A program made the translations under genes and the position numbers. A model generated the notes under the pieces. The model did no database searches. It saw nothing but the letters and a program-made list of their open reading frames with translations, and was not told the origin of the DNA. A stretch of DNA of 64,000 bases, taken from contig CBDEUJ010000004.1 of assembly GCA_965243215.1 (NCBI GenBank), positions 372,001 to 436,000 of the forward strand, in the 5' to 3' direction. Positions 8,728 through 18,595 of this stretch are shown piece by piece. Position 1 is the first letter of the stretch. The number at the start of each line of letters is the position of its first letter. This stretch comes from JAJEFO01 sp009843725. Its GTDB lineage: Bacteria; Pseudomonadota; Alphaproteobacteria; Rhodobacterales; Rhodobacteraceae.

Positions 8728-9909
8728 ATGGTTGGGGCAGACACGGCTTGGATAATTGTAGCCACGGCACTTGTGCTACTCATGACATTGCCAGGACTGG
8801 CACTGTTTTACGGCGGGCTTGTGCGGGCACGAAACGTCTTGAGCGTCTTGATGCATTGTTATGCGCTGGCTTGTCTCATGAGCATCTTGTGGCTGGTTGC
8901 GGGTTACTCGATCGCGTTTGGCGACGGGACCGGAGGCATTTGGGGCGGACTCGGCAAGATGTTCCTGAACGGCGTCGACACGACCAGCCTTTCGGGGACA
9001 CTGCCCGAAATTCTCTTTTTTGCGTTTCAGATGACGTTCGCCATCATCACGCCCGCCCTGATTGTCGGCGCCTATGTGGAGCGTGCCAAGTTCTCGTTCG
9101 TGCTCGCGTTCTCCGGTCTCTGGATGCTGATCTGCTACGCGCCCGTCGTGCATTGGATCTGGGGCGGCGGCATGCTGTCCGACGGAGGGATTTTCGGCGA
9201 GGTCGGAGTTCGCGACTTTGCTGGCGGCATCGTGGTCCACCAGACGGCAGGCATCGCCGCCCTTGTTCTTGCCGTCCTTCTGGGCGCGCGAAAGGACAAG
9301 TCAAGACCGCCTCATAACCCCGGGTACGTCATGGTGGGAGCGGCGCTGCTGTGGGTTGGCTGGTACGGCTTCAATGGCGGTTCGCAACTCGCGGCCGACG
9401 GCGGAGCTGCCATGGCGATAGCCGTGACCCACATTTCTGCGGCAACGGCTTCGCTGACTTGGGCGCTGTGGGAGCGCATCAAGCACGGCACTGCATCGCT
9501 CGTCGGCATGGTGACAGGCACCATTGCGGGGCTTGCATCCATTACGCCGGCTTCCGGCTTTGTTGGCCCTCTTGAAGCGCTCATCATTGGCGCCATAGCG
9601 GGCATTCTCTGCCTGGAGGCCGTCCACGTCATCCGTGACCGCCTCAAGATCGACGACACGCTCGACGTCTTTGCTGTGCATGGAGTCGGTGGAATCTTTG
9701 GAACCGTCATGCTCGCGATTCTTGGCCATGCCAGCTGGGTCGGGCAGGTCGGCGGCGTTGTGGTCGTAGGCATCTATGCGACCGTCATTTCGATCATCAT
9801 CGCCATCGTCTTGAAGGCGCTTCTTGGCATGCGCGTCGACGAAGAGACGGAAGTGACCGGCCTCGACATCGCGCAGAGTGGCGAGCGGGCGTATGACATG
9901 ACGTCCTGA
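8728..9909 (+). CDS. amt: Ammonium transporter Amt
   Basis: About 393 aa with eleven predicted membrane helices, the length of a bacterial Amt without a long N-terminal signal. The channel signature DFAGGIVVHQTAGIAAL carries the first pore histidine and FAVHGVGGIFGT the second; the phenylalanine gate region FFAFQMTFAIITPALI is present. It conducts ammonium across the inner membrane. A clear GGAAGGAGA precedes the ATG. No glnK lies beside it, which is unusual since most amt genes are paired with a PII gene. It is likely NtrC-controlled (palindrome at 8602-8618). Start and length fit the family well. Confidence 0.95.
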   Translation: MVGADTAWIIVATALVLLMTLPGLALFYGGLVRARNVLSVLMHCYALACLMSILWLVAGYSIAFGDGTGGIWGGLGKMFLNGVDTTSLSGTLPEILFFAFQMTFAIITPALIVGAYVERAKFSFVLAFSGLWMLICYAPVVHWIWGGGMLSDGGIFGEVGVRDFAGGIVVHQTAGIAALVLAVLLGARKDKSRPPHNPGYVMVGAALLWVGWYGFNGGSQLAADGGAAMAIAVTHISAATASLTWALWERIKHGTASLVGMVTGTIAGLASITPASGFVGPLEALIIGAIAGILCLEAVHVIRDRLKIDDTLDVFAVHGVGGIFGTVMLAILGHASWVGQVGGVVVVGIYATVISIIIAIVLKALLGMRVDEETEVTGLDIAQSGERAYDMTS

Positions 9910-10372
9910 TTCCCTGTCGGGCGTGGGGCATTCTTGTCCTGCGCCCCAGGAATCGGTCCGAAGAGCCGTCATCGAATCCGGGCCCTTTGGACCGGAGTGC
10001 CGCCGGGCAGACCCTTGCTCAGCGTCAGGGCGGCGATCGTTGCCCGGCGGCCGCAATTGTTCTCCCGTTTTCGCCGCGCAACGGCTGCCGCGAGCAGGCA
10101 CAATGGCTTCGTCCGCCTCCAGGCCTTGTGCGGCGCCTGCATACGCGCGTGATCCTTGTGTCACTTTCGAGGCAAAAGTGCATGCTTCACCAGATCTCGC
10201 ATCACGATCCTCTCGACCGGCATGCCGAGTTTCCTGTTCTGGTCACATATGACCCTGCCGAAGAGGACCAGCGACACCAACTGTCAGCTTGAAGGATTCC
10301 GGGATCGGGTTTTCGAGCCTTGTCGATGAGGCAGCCAAGCGCAATTCAGTGCCAGTGCCAGGCAACGCTCCG
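9910..10372. other. Gene-free spacer
   Basis: About 460 bases between the convergent ends of amt and the PLP-dependent enzyme gene. I see no supported coding sequence, no obvious terminator hairpin with a T tract, and no repeat. Confidence 0.5.
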
Positions 10373-11845
10373 CTAACTGCCGTTGAACCGTGCAATCATT
10401 TCATCCCACAATGGAACCAGAGCAGGCAGGCCGTCCCAGAAGGACTGGTCCCGGCGCTGGTCGAAGTCCTCCAGAGGAATGCCTTGCTGCTCGACCCATG
10501 TATAATAGCCCAGGTTGAAGATGCGCTCCCTTTCAAATCGACCCAGCTCCTGCATATGGTCGATGCCGGCGCCAAGAACATAGCGGCCAAAGGTCTCCGC
10601 AGCGGTCACTTCGTCGAATCGGCCTCCGAAATGCTTGTCCGCCGCAGTGTCGATCTCGGTCTGGTACATGTCTGCTCCGTCAGTCGCCACGGTAAGCACC
10701 ACGTCACGTTCACCCAGATCCATGTACCTGGCGTATTTGATCGCTCCAAGAACATTGGCAATTGACGACAGCCCCAGATTTGCCAGGCTGGCCATCAGTT
10801 CCTGGCCTATTCCCCTGTGATCCGAGAGATATCTTCGCCCAGCCGGAGTATTGAACAGAAGGTTCAAACCGTCACAGGCGCTGCCCGACACACCGATCAC
10901 GAAGTCCGACTCCATGACATTGTGGATCAGTGGGACGTGCTTGTCCCCGATCCCCTGAATGTTGTGTTCCCCGTAGCCGTTATACAACAGGGTCGGGCAC
11001 TCGAGGGCTTCGATCACGCCGATATCCGTACCGAAGGCCCGTTTCAGGTGTTCCCCCGCCGCCAGTGTTCCACCCGAACCGCTTGCAGCAACAAATGCGC
11101 GTAGGCACAGGTCGTGATCGATGTTCAGATGCTCGGAGACGCGTTGCAAGGCCGGGCCGGTCACCGCGCGGTGAACGATGTAATTTCCAAATTCGCTGAA
11201 CTGGTTGAGTATCAGGTTCTCCGGATCCTTGGCCAAGGCATTGCAGGCGTCGTAGATCTCCTTCACGTTGCTTTCAGTGCCCGGCGTACGATGGATGTCT
11301 TCGGGGTCCACGCGCCACCGATTGAGCCAGTCGAACCGTTCTCGGCTCATGCCCTCGGGCAGTACGGCAATCGACCGGCATCCCAGCACTGTGGCGATCG
11401 CCACACCGCCACGGCAATAGTTGCCTGTCGACGGCCAGACGGCCCGATGCCTGGTTGCATCGAAGGCACCGGAAAGCAGACGCGGAATCAGGCATCCATA
11501 GGCTGCAAGCACCTTGTGCGTGCCGATCATCGGAAAACGGTTTCCCAAAGCCACTGCTATCCTGGCCCTTACTCCAGTCAGGGCTTCCGGGAGAACGACA
11601 TGTTCCGGCACATCAACCAGGCTTCTCCGGTCCATGCCATTGTGCCAATGCACCCGAAACAGATTGCGGGCGTCAGGCCCATCGGGATCGACATCGGCGA
11701 TTTCCACGGACTTCGAAGCAAGATGAACCGTGGGATCGGCAAGTTCCAGAATCCTGGGAAGGACTATGCCGGCATTTCGCAGCTTTTCGACGTTTCGATC
11801 ATGCGCGGCATGATCGACTACTTGCAGTGCCAATCCGGAGAACAT
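10373..11845 (-). CDS. PLP-dependent lyase/synthase, fold type II
   Basis: About 490 aa protein of the tryptophan-synthase-beta/cysteine-synthase superfamily. The likely Schiff-base lysine is in MIGTHKVLAAYG, followed by the glycine-rich cofactor phosphate loop STGNYCRGGVAIA. A second glycine-rich stretch, VAASGSGGTLAAGEH, lies in the second half. The chain is longer than ordinary cysteine synthases, so the substrate cannot be assigned. It is the most downstream gene of the minus-strand cluster with two M24 proteins, an M20 amidohydrolase and an EutA-like protein, where it may cleave or deaminate an amino-acid-like intermediate. AGGAGC sits just upstream of the ATG. Inference: catabolic lyase. 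Confidence 0.75.
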   Translation of the reverse strand: MFSGLALQVVDHAAHDRNVEKLRNAGIVLPRILELADPTVHLASKSVEIADVDPDGPDARNLFRVHWHNGMDRRSLVDVPEHVVLPEALTGVRARIAVALGNRFPMIGTHKVLAAYGCLIPRLLSGAFDATRHRAVWPSTGNYCRGGVAIATVLGCRSIAVLPEGMSRERFDWLNRWRVDPEDIHRTPGTESNVKEIYDACNALAKDPENLILNQFSEFGNYIVHRAVTGPALQRVSEHLNIDHDLCLRAFVAASGSGGTLAAGEHLKRAFGTDIGVIEALECPTLLYNGYGEHNIQGIGDKHVPLIHNVMESDFVIGVSGSACDGLNLLFNTPAGRRYLSDHRGIGQELMASLANLGLSSIANVLGAIKYARYMDLGERDVVLTVATDGADMYQTEIDTAADKHFGGRFDEVTAAETFGRYVLGAGIDHMQELGRFERERIFNLGYYTWVEQQGIPLEDFDQRRDQSFWDGLPALVPLWDEMIARFNGS

Positions 11846-12232
11846 TCCTGCTCCTTTCCTTGATTGTTCAGGCGCATGGTTCAGACGATCCCCGCTCCGC
11901 TACCATGCAGTCGGGCATCGCAAGAGCATTGGCCTTGTGTTCGAGGTGCCTTGCGGCTCCAGAATCGTTTGCCGGCAAGCGTTGTCCGCGACATTTCTGA
12001 AGGCAATACTGGACAACCTTCCGGCACCGCACCAGTACACGATCTCGGGCAAATTGCCGATGCACTTCAGACTCCTTCCAACTCAATCCGGACGAGTCCA
12101 GTTCTCCACCATGCTGAGGCGTCGGCTGAAGAACCGCTCATTCGTCCTCCCATTGACCGAAAATCTTCAACCCAGCGGCCGGCTTGCAAAAGGCTTGGCG
12201 AGGTCGAGCCGGTCCCATCACTGCAATACGTG
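11846..12232. other. Gene-free spacer inside catabolic cluster
   Basis: About 390 bases between two genes of the same strand. No coding sequence could be supported in any frame. The length is unusual inside an operon and may mark a lost gene. Confidence 0.4.
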
Positions 12233-13408
12233 TCAGTCAATCACCGGCAATTCCGCGGGCGCACGGCGGGTCAGAAGCTCGGCACCGTTCTCGCGGATCA
12301 CGACATTTTCTTCATGCACCATGATCTTGCCATCGCCAAAACCCATACTGGGTTCTATCGTGACAACCATTCCGGCCTTGAGAACAGTCTTGTCAAAGTG
12401 TGCGTGCGACGGCCATTCGGTCAATTGCATGCCAAGCCCGTGGCCAAGGCGGCCAATTTCTCCTTCGCTTGCTCCATTCGCGAACAATACGTCGGCCATT
12501 GCGCGGAAGAGATCGGCTGATCTTGCTTCGGGAACCGCTGCGGCGATGCCTGCCTCAGTAGCCGCATAGACCACGTCATAGGCCCGTCGTATGTCGTCCG
12601 AGGCATGTCCAAGAGCATAGTTCCGGTCGAAGTCGCAGAAATACCCGTCGAAAACCGCCCCGGTGTCGAGCATCATGACCTCTCCGGAACCAAGAACGCG
12701 GTTTGTGGGCTGCTCGATTGCACCTGCAATGCCGCCTGGGCCGGACCCGCCGACCAGATAGGGAACGTCATCGGCACCTCGCTGGAGCAAATCGATCCGC
12801 ATTTTAGCGAAGGCCTGACGTTCGGTGTCGCCGATCTGCACAAAGCCAGGGAGCGCCTCGAATGAGGCGGACGCAATTGCGCAGACGTGGGCAATCTTGT
12901 CGATCTCAGCCTCTGACTTCACCATCCTTTGCGCACGTACAATACCGGTGGCGTCGACAAAGCGGTCAACCCCGACCAGCGCTCGCAACCGATCAAAGTC
13001 GGCAGCGGGCATGCGGACATGGGTTTCGTGTCCCATGGGAATCCCGATCTTTCCGTCGGCACCGGCGACTTCATTCAGTGCTTCGGCCAATAGCGTTACG
13101 CCGTCATCGTCCGGCCGCGGGGCCGGCCAAGTGCGGATGTCCTCGATCCAGGTGGCGGCCATGCAAGCAGCCCCAATCCCGGGAATGACCGCGATCGGTT
13201 TGCCTAGGAGCGGAATCAGCAGAAACCAAGGGCGCGTCGGGCTTTGCCAGAACGGCGTGTGGAAGCCCGAATAGTAGCGAACCTCGGCTTCGGTTGACAG
13301 AAGCATGGCGCTCAACGCGAGCCGTTCCATCATCCCTTGAGCGATCACCGTGCGCGTTTCGAACTCGACGGTATCAAAGCCCCGGCCCGGTGAAGGTCTA
13401 CCGTTCAT
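12233..13408 (-). CDS. M24-family metallopeptidase (Xaa-Pro dipeptidase-like)
   Basis: Pita-bread-fold enzyme of about 391 aa. All five dinuclear metal ligands are visible: Asp in MLDTGAVFDG (about 248), Asp in FCDFDRNY (about 259), His in LGHGLGM (about 323), Glu in TIEPSMG (about 352) and Glu in MVHEENV (about 366). It should hydrolyse an amide or imide bond. Relatives include prolidases and the ectoine hydrolase DoeA/EutD; the substrate is not readable here. The start is the ATG at 13408 (MNGRPSPGRG); upstream in-frame sequence looks non-coding. It follows a second, metal-less M24 protein at a distance of about 445 bases. Confidence 0.85.
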   Translation of the reverse strand: MNGRPSPGRGFDTVEFETRTVIAQGMMERLALSAMLLSTEAEVRYYSGFHTPFWQSPTRPWFLLIPLLGKPIAVIPGIGAACMAATWIEDIRTWPAPRPDDDGVTLLAEALNEVAGADGKIGIPMGHETHVRMPAADFDRLRALVGVDRFVDATGIVRAQRMVKSEAEIDKIAHVCAIASASFEALPGFVQIGDTERQAFAKMRIDLLQRGADDVPYLVGGSGPGGIAGAIEQPTNRVLGSGEVMMLDTGAVFDGYFCDFDRNYALGHASDDIRRAYDVVYAATEAGIAAAVPEARSADLFRAMADVLFANGASEGEIGRLGHGLGMQLTEWPSHAHFDKTVLKAGMVVTIEPSMGFGDGKIMVHEENVVIRENGAELLTRRAPAELPVID

Positions 13409-13852
13409 GTCCAATTCGGTCCTCCTTCGGATTGAGCATCCGCGATTCGCGGACCTTGGAGTCGGCGGGTTCGCGGCCATGAATCGGACCAGGTTGGACC
13501 ACGCGGCATCGCTTCTCCCGCAGCGGCGGCTGCATGTTGCCAGTTTGCGATGTTCCGGGCGGATCAGCCACCGAGAATTGCGACCCTGCTCCATGTGCAA
13601 CCGGACCGCCGAACGGGTGACCAAGGATGCCGGTGATGACGTTCCCGGCAGACTCAACCTCGGAATGGCTGCGTCCGCGATGATGGATGACGGCATCGAG
13701 CTTTTCCGGTTGAAACTGGATGCCGCGGCAGCACTCGCCGGTTCCAAGTTGCGCAATCAGTGCTTCAAATCCGGCGAGACCTCGCCGTTGGTCCGGATTG
13801 CCGGCACATTGAGGTCGACATGGACCGGTGCGAGTCCAAGGCACGACCGCAT
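13409..13852. other. Gene-free spacer between two M24 genes
   Basis: About 444 bases. A minus-strand open frame of about 148 codons is present, but its composition (many Gly, Arg, His, Pro) and the lack of any recognisable motif make a real gene unlikely. It could be a decayed gene of the cluster. Confidence 0.4.
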
Positions 13853-15004
13853 CTACAAAATGACCTCCTCCAGAGTCTTGGGGTGATCGGTGATCGGCTC
13901 CCAGCCATTCTCGGTGACGATGAAGCTGTCACCAACCTGGGCGCGAAACGTTTCGACCGAAACGGATCCGTCCACGGCCAGAACCATGCCTGGTTGAAGG
14001 ATCGTGGTATCCCCGGTCACCAGTTGCGGCCTCTCGAGAAAACTGAACCCCGTCGCCCGCCCACACCGAAACGGGTATTCGTAGCCGGCGTCCGCGATGA
14101 CTTCGGCATAGGCGGCATGAACGCTTTCCGCAGTCACCCCTGGACGCAACGCGTCGAGCGCGGCCTTCTGACTTGCTACAGCCACTTCATAGATCGCTGC
14201 CTGTGACTTGTCGGCGACTTCACCGATCCAGAATGTCCGATCGAACCCCAGCTTGAAGCGGTGGAAGTTGGTCATGCCACAGAAGCAGAGGAAAACGGGT
14301 TCGCCACGGCGCATGACTCGCGTAGAGGCCCTGCGATGCGTATTGATGATCGTTTCGCCCGAGGCCATGATCTGAAGGAAATGAGTGTTCGGTGACATGT
14401 GGGCATCATCGTAGTGCGCCGACAGCAACTCTGCCGCCTTGCGGGTGCCTGCCAGTGACGTGGCGATCGCCACCTCGTATTCCGGCACGCCATCGGCGAT
14501 CGCGGCGCGACCAGCCTCCATCATGGCTTTGCCGACCTGACCGGCATGCCGGGCAAGCTGCAGTTCCTCGTCCGACTTGATCATCCTCAATTCGGCCAGG
14601 ATAGCTGCCGCGCTTGCCAGTTTTCCGGGATCCACCAATTCGCTGAGAAACGTGCGCACAACTGGCGGCATTTGATCGGGTTCGATGGCGACGCGGACCG
14701 CATCATTGACGATGCCAGGCAGTTCTTCGCGCCATTCGTTTCCCTTCCCGTCGTTCCAGGGCGCGATCCTCTCAACCCGTGCAGTGGCGCGAGCGGAATT
14801 CAGGTCGATTGTCGGCGTGATGAGCAGGCTGTCGCCATCGCGCGGCACGGCCAGGATCGTCGGGCGACCGAATTCCATGTGAAGGTAGTCGCAATATCCG
14901 GTCAGGTAGTAGACATTGTCGTCGTCCGTGATCAGCGCCACGTCGATTCCGGCCTCGGCAAGGCGCTCGCGAAAGGCCTGCATGCGGGAAGAAAATTCTG
15001 TCAT
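13853..15004 (-). CDS. M24-fold protein without metal ligands (creatinase-like)
   Basis: About 383 aa, with the creatinase-type N-terminal domain and a pita-bread C-terminal domain. The positions that bind metal in M24 peptidases are replaced: the first Asp by Cys or Gly in FLCFCGMTNF (about 240), the second by Gly in KLGFDRTF (about 253), the His motif by CGRATGFS (about 316), and the two Glu by Asp in LAVDGSV (about 345) and Gly in AQVGDSF (about 358). Creatinase also works without metal but keeps its His and Glu residues, so this protein differs from it as well. It overlaps the M20 gene by four bases (ATGA). Likely a metal-free hydrolase or non-catalytic partner; substrate unknown. Confidence 0.8.
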   Translation of the reverse strand: MTEFSSRMQAFRERLAEAGIDVALITDDDNVYYLTGYCDYLHMEFGRPTILAVPRDGDSLLITPTIDLNSARATARVERIAPWNDGKGNEWREELPGIVNDAVRVAIEPDQMPPVVRTFLSELVDPGKLASAAAILAELRMIKSDEELQLARHAGQVGKAMMEAGRAAIADGVPEYEVAIATSLAGTRKAAELLSAHYDDAHMSPNTHFLQIMASGETIINTHRRASTRVMRRGEPVFLCFCGMTNFHRFKLGFDRTFWIGEVADKSQAAIYEVAVASQKAALDALRPGVTAESVHAAYAEVIADAGYEYPFRCGRATGFSFLERPQLVTGDTTILQPGMVLAVDGSVSVETFRAQVGDSFIVTENGWEPITDHPKTLEEVIL

Positions 15005-16155
15005 CTGCCTTCCTCTTTCTGAACGGGAAGGCGATCACGGACAAGTTCCGTCCAGAACGCCACTCCGATTGGCAGAACATCGTCGTTGAAGTCGTAGTCA
15101 TTCGAGTGAAGCGGCTGCCCGTGTGCTCCAACCTCTCCGTTGCCAAGAAGCAGGAAACAGCCCGGCACCGCAGCGGCAAAATGGGCGAAATCCTCGGAAA
15201 AGCTCATTGGTTGGCGGTCCGGCACAACGTCAAGTTCGGCGCTCCGAGCCGCACGCATCACCGCCTCCGCAGGCCCCTCGGCGTTGATCGTCTCGATGAA
15301 CTCGATGCTGAAGTCCACATCTACAGAAACACCGTGTGCCGCTGCAACACCTTCCGCGATCTGGCGCATGAAGATCTCGACGTTGTCTCGATCTTCGGGG
15401 CTGCGGGCACGTACGTCGCCCTTCAACGCCACCGTGCCCGGCAACACGTTGCGTTGACCGTCGGTCTGAAATTCGGTCACCGACACCACCGCCCCGGCGC
15501 CGGGAGGCAGCTTGCGCGACACGATTGTCTGCAGCCCCAGCACCAGTTCCGCCCCAACCGTGATCGTGTCATGGCCGGCTTGCGGCATCGAGGCGTGGCC
15601 ACCCTGACCGCGGATCGTGATCTCGAACAGGCTTTCCGAGGAACAAATCAGGCCGGGGCAAGTTGACACCTGGCCGACCGGCGCACCGGGCAGGTTGTGC
15701 ATGGCGTAGATTTCCTCGATGGGGAAGCGCTCCAGAACGCCTTCCTTGAGCATCGCCTGCGCGCCGAGGCCATGTTCTTCATTGGGCTGGAAAATGAACA
15801 CCACGGTACCGCTGAAGCCGAGGTCTGTGGCGAGGGTTCGGGCTGCCCCCAACAGCATGGTCATGTGACCATCATGCCCACAGGCATGCATGACGCCGGG
15901 CGTTTCGGACGGATACGCGTGACGGCTTGCCTCATGAATCGGAAGAGCATCCATGTCAGCTCGCAACCCTATCGCCCGGTTGCCTTCTCCGGACCGAAGG
16001 ACTCCGACCACGCCTGCGCCCTCATGCACTTCGAGGCCATGTTCACGCAGAAACTTCGCAACCTTGGCCTTCGTGCGGAATTCCCGGAACCCAAGTTCGG
16101 GGAATCGGTGAAAGTCACGCCTCAACGCCGACAGACTGAAGTCATCTGTATCCAC
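15001..16155 (-). CDS. M20D-family amidohydrolase (hippurate hydrolase-like)
   Basis: About 384 aa zinc amidohydrolase of the hippurate/IAA-amino-acid hydrolase group; it removes acyl groups from N-acyl amino acids. Metal-site motifs are GLRADMDALPI, MHACGHDGHM, FQPNEEHGLGA, YAMHN and, near the C-terminus, PLHSNDYDFN. The lid domain contains GQGGHASMPQAGHD. I place the start at the GTG at 16155 (VDTDDFSLSAL) because a perfect AAGGAGG lies five to six bases upstream; the ATG six codons earlier has its purine tract directly adjacent and is less likely. It is coupled to the metal-less M24 gene downstream. Confidence 0.9.
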   Translation of the reverse strand: MDTDDFSLSALRRDFHRFPELGFREFRTKAKVAKFLREHGLEVHEGAGVVGVLRSGEGNRAIGLRADMDALPIHEASRHAYPSETPGVMHACGHDGHMTMLLGAARTLATDLGFSGTVVFIFQPNEEHGLGAQAMLKEGVLERFPIEEIYAMHNLPGAPVGQVSTCPGLICSSESLFEITIRGQGGHASMPQAGHDTITVGAELVLGLQTIVSRKLPPGAGAVVSVTEFQTDGQRNVLPGTVALKGDVRARSPEDRDNVEIFMRQIAEGVAAAHGVSVDVDFSIEFIETINAEGPAEAVMRAARSAELDVVPDRQPMSFSEDFAHFAAAVPGCFLLLGNGEVGAHGQPLHSNDYDFNDDVLPIGVAFWTELVRDRLPVQKEEGR

Positions 16156-16255
16156 AAGGACCTCCTTGACCATCCTTCCTGACCTGCTCCTACGTCATGC
16201 GGCAAAAGTGAGCTTGACCTGTTTCCGAAGTGGCGCGTCAGGAAACAGAATCCTC

Positions 16256-17128
16256 TCAAGGGGAATTGAGTCTTGGCAACCCCCGACGGCTGCCGACCCG
16301 TCTTGGGGCCGCATCGACAAGATCCTGTTTCCGCAAGGCTTGCGGCAGAAGAGCCTTTCCGGGCCTGGAGAAGATATGCCCAAAACCTCTCAACTCGTCC
16401 GTGATTCCGGCTCGGCGCAGGCAACTCCAGAACTGTGCCTGGTTGGACGTGATGACTGGCTTGTCGATGGTCTGCTCGATCTCTTCGGCAACTTCGAGCG
16501 CGCGTATGCCGCCGCAACTCAGGAAGATCGCATCCGCGTCCGGCCGGTCGATCTTGATCGCGAAGGTCTTCCAGAATTCCGGGGTCACCTGTCCCATTTC
16601 CGTTCCGGTGCTCAAGTTGAGTCCCTGGATATCCAGCACTTCATAGCCCTTTCCCAGCAGGTACTCGGCTTCTGCAGTGTTGACCTCGTCAAGATAAGGC
16701 GTTCCCACGACAAGCTTTTTCACCTGCAGTTCGCTCAGCGCGTCAAGCACGCCCTGAGCTAGGCACATGGGCTGGGCCCATGGCGCACCCTTCCTGATTT
16801 CAGACATGACCCGATCCTCGCCGATCACGATGGATCCGCTCGTGCAGCTATAGCTGACAACATCCGGTCTTAGATCCGGCTGTATGCGAGACGCAGCATC
16901 CGCCATATGCTCGATGTGGCGCGACAGCGTTTCGTTAGTTGTATGGTCTTCGGTCTTTAGCCGGGTGAAGTGCACCGCAACGCCCTCAGGAGCCATGTCG
17001 AAGAAGTCGGATTCCGACGCGAGATCCGTAGACATGAGAATGAACCCAAGACGGGCGCGATGATGGCGACCCTTGTCCAGAATCGGGGCCCAGCGCCTGG
17101 ATGATACTACGTCGCCGGACTTGAACAT
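16256..17128 (-). CDS. Asp/Glu racemase-superfamily protein, EutA/maleate isomerase-like
   Basis: About 290 aa. The two family cysteines are visible, in VVSYSCTSGS and in AIFLSCGGIRAL, with the linker VKKLVVGTPYLDEVN typical of maleate cis-trans isomerase, arylmalonate decarboxylase and EutA proteins. EutA genes occur in ectoine utilisation clusters beside an M24 hydrolase and a PLP enzyme, and the same family combination occurs here, though the M24 partner is not a clear EutD. The last 30 residues are Arg/Pro-rich and may be an extension. The stop is about 100 bases before the M20 start. Confidence 0.8.
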   Translation of the reverse strand: MFKSGDVVSSRRWAPILDKGRHHRARLGFILMSTDLASESDFFDMAPEGVAVHFTRLKTEDHTTNETLSRHIEHMADAASRIQPDLRPDVVSYSCTSGSIVIGEDRVMSEIRKGAPWAQPMCLAQGVLDALSELQVKKLVVGTPYLDEVNTAEAEYLLGKGYEVLDIQGLNLSTGTEMGQVTPEFWKTFAIKIDRPDADAIFLSCGGIRALEVAEEIEQTIDKPVITSNQAQFWSCLRRAGITDELRGFGHIFSRPGKALLPQALRKQDLVDAAPRRVGSRRGLPRLNSP

Positions 17129-17206
17129 TTGAGGGCCCCTTTGCTGCGAAGGCTGTCGGGTATTCTCTTGGCAGGATAATGACCGGGAATCTGCGCTCCT
17201 AAAGTC

Positions 17207-17959
17207 TCAATCCCTGTAGTCAGGCTCCTCCCTGTCCAGCACGAGCTTCATTTCCTCGAAATGCGCAGTTTCCGCGTCCTTGTAGACTTCCCACTCGCAT
17301 GCTGTCGCCTCGGCAAGTTCGTCCCGCATCACGGCAAGCTCCTGCCCGGTCTGGTAGGCCATGACCATTGTCCGGGCGGCGCGTTCAAGATGGTAAAGCG
17401 CGTCCCAGGCCTCGGCCACGCTGGTGCCGAAAGTGGTGACACCATGGTTCTGCATCATCACGGCCCGATGGTTGCCCACGGTCCGGGAAATCCGCTCCCC
17501 CTCCTCCTCGTCAGACGCGATCCCGCCGAAAGCCAGGTCATACGCCAAGCGCCTGAACCAGCGGGCCGTCACTTGGTCGACAGGCCTGATCGTCGGATCC
17601 TTCAGGCCCGCGAGCGCTGTTGAATAAGGTGGATGGATGTGTAGCGCGACGCGCGCCTGCGGAAGGTTTCGGTGAAGAGCGGAATGGATCGACCACGCGC
17701 TTTGGTCCGGAGCGTCGGGTCGTTCCATGGTCGACGGATCTTCGGCGTTGCAGAGGATCAGGTCTGAAGCACGAACTCGGCTCCAGTGCACCCATCTTGG
17801 ATTGACGAGGAACTCCTTGCCGTCCGCGCTGACTGCGGCGGAGAAGTGGTTTGCCACGCCCTCGTGCCATCCGTTGCGGCAGGAAAGCCTGAGGGCGGCA
17901 GCGAGATCAACGCGGATCGTCGCCTCGTCGCTGGCGAGTTTCGTCTGGTGGCGGGTCAT
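17207..17959 (-). CDS. Class II aldolase/adducin-family protein
   Basis: About 250 aa zinc aldolase fold. Zinc ligands are in ALHIHPPYSTALAGL and in MMQNHGVTTFGTSVAEAW, and the N-terminal GWHEGVANHFSAAV is typical of the adducin-like branch found in alphaproteobacteria. The first gene of the minus-strand cluster, it may cleave a hydroxylated carbon skeleton late in the pathway; the actual substrate is not known. The start is the ATG at 17959 (MTRHQTKLASDE). An upstream in-frame extension of 50 codons exists but is Arg/Gly-rich and without motif. Confidence is high for the fold, low for the reaction. Confidence 0.88.
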   Translation of the reverse strand: MTRHQTKLASDEATIRVDLAAALRLSCRNGWHEGVANHFSAAVSADGKEFLVNPRWVHWSRVRASDLILCNAEDPSTMERPDAPDQSAWSIHSALHRNLPQARVALHIHPPYSTALAGLKDPTIRPVDQVTARWFRRLAYDLAFGGIASDEEEGERISRTVGNHRAVMMQNHGVTTFGTSVAEAWDALYHLERAARTMVMAYQTGQELAVMRDELAEATACEWEVYKDAETAHFEEMKLVLDREEPDYRD

Positions 17960-18595
17960 TTTCTCACTCCATCTGCCTGCGGTGGAACAAAGGGCGTTGC
18001 CTGGGAACTGCCGCCCTTTCGGGGGCAGGAATGTCATGTGCTCGGCGGCACGCCATGCAAAGGTCAACCAGTCTCCGTCTTGTGCGCGACTCCCACCTGT
18101 TAGCAGCATCCGCCGAGACCGTCACTTCACTATTGTCTCGCCATCGTGAACCTGTGCCCGAAAGGCGGCAACCGGTTCGATCCGTGCGGGACGAATCCCT
18201 TCGCCGGATCTCCCACCTGGCCCCGAGGTCCGCGAAGCGGACTGTCCCGGCACGACGCCCGGACCCGGCACGGAGGCAATGACGTGTCATACATTGCCTG
18301 TTGCGCGCCGGGCCTTGGATCCCGCCCACATGCTCCTGTGCGCCGGCGAAGGAAGGGGCCCCGGCGGGGCTTCCAGACGTCAGCCGCCGACGCCTGTCGA
18401 AGGCGCTTTTCCTTTGCGCCCGCACAATATAGACAACGCGTAATTGCACGCGAGCAGAGCCGAGGGGCAAGTATGGGGACTCATATCGTTGAATCACATT
18501 CGGAATGATGTTTACATTTCGTTCTCTCTCGGTGATGGTGCGTGAAAAGGGCGTTGGAGCGTCCTCTCCCAAACGCTCGCGCAGGAGCGACCGCA
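17960..18595. other. Spacer with presumed left end of TnpB element
   Basis: About 640 bases between the divergent aldolase gene and tnpB. No coding sequence is supported. The 18420-18540 part is more AT-rich and must hold the left end of the TnpB element and the aldolase promoter, but I cannot mark the exact left boundary. Confidence 0.4.

Noticed and set aside
13398..13844. 148-codon frame between the M24 genes as a gene
   Set aside because: No motif, no ribosome site and composition unlike neighbours.
10373..17959. Complete ectoine utilisation operon
   Set aside because: EutB/EutC/EutE signatures and the ectoine transporter are missing; only EutA-like and M24 members fit.
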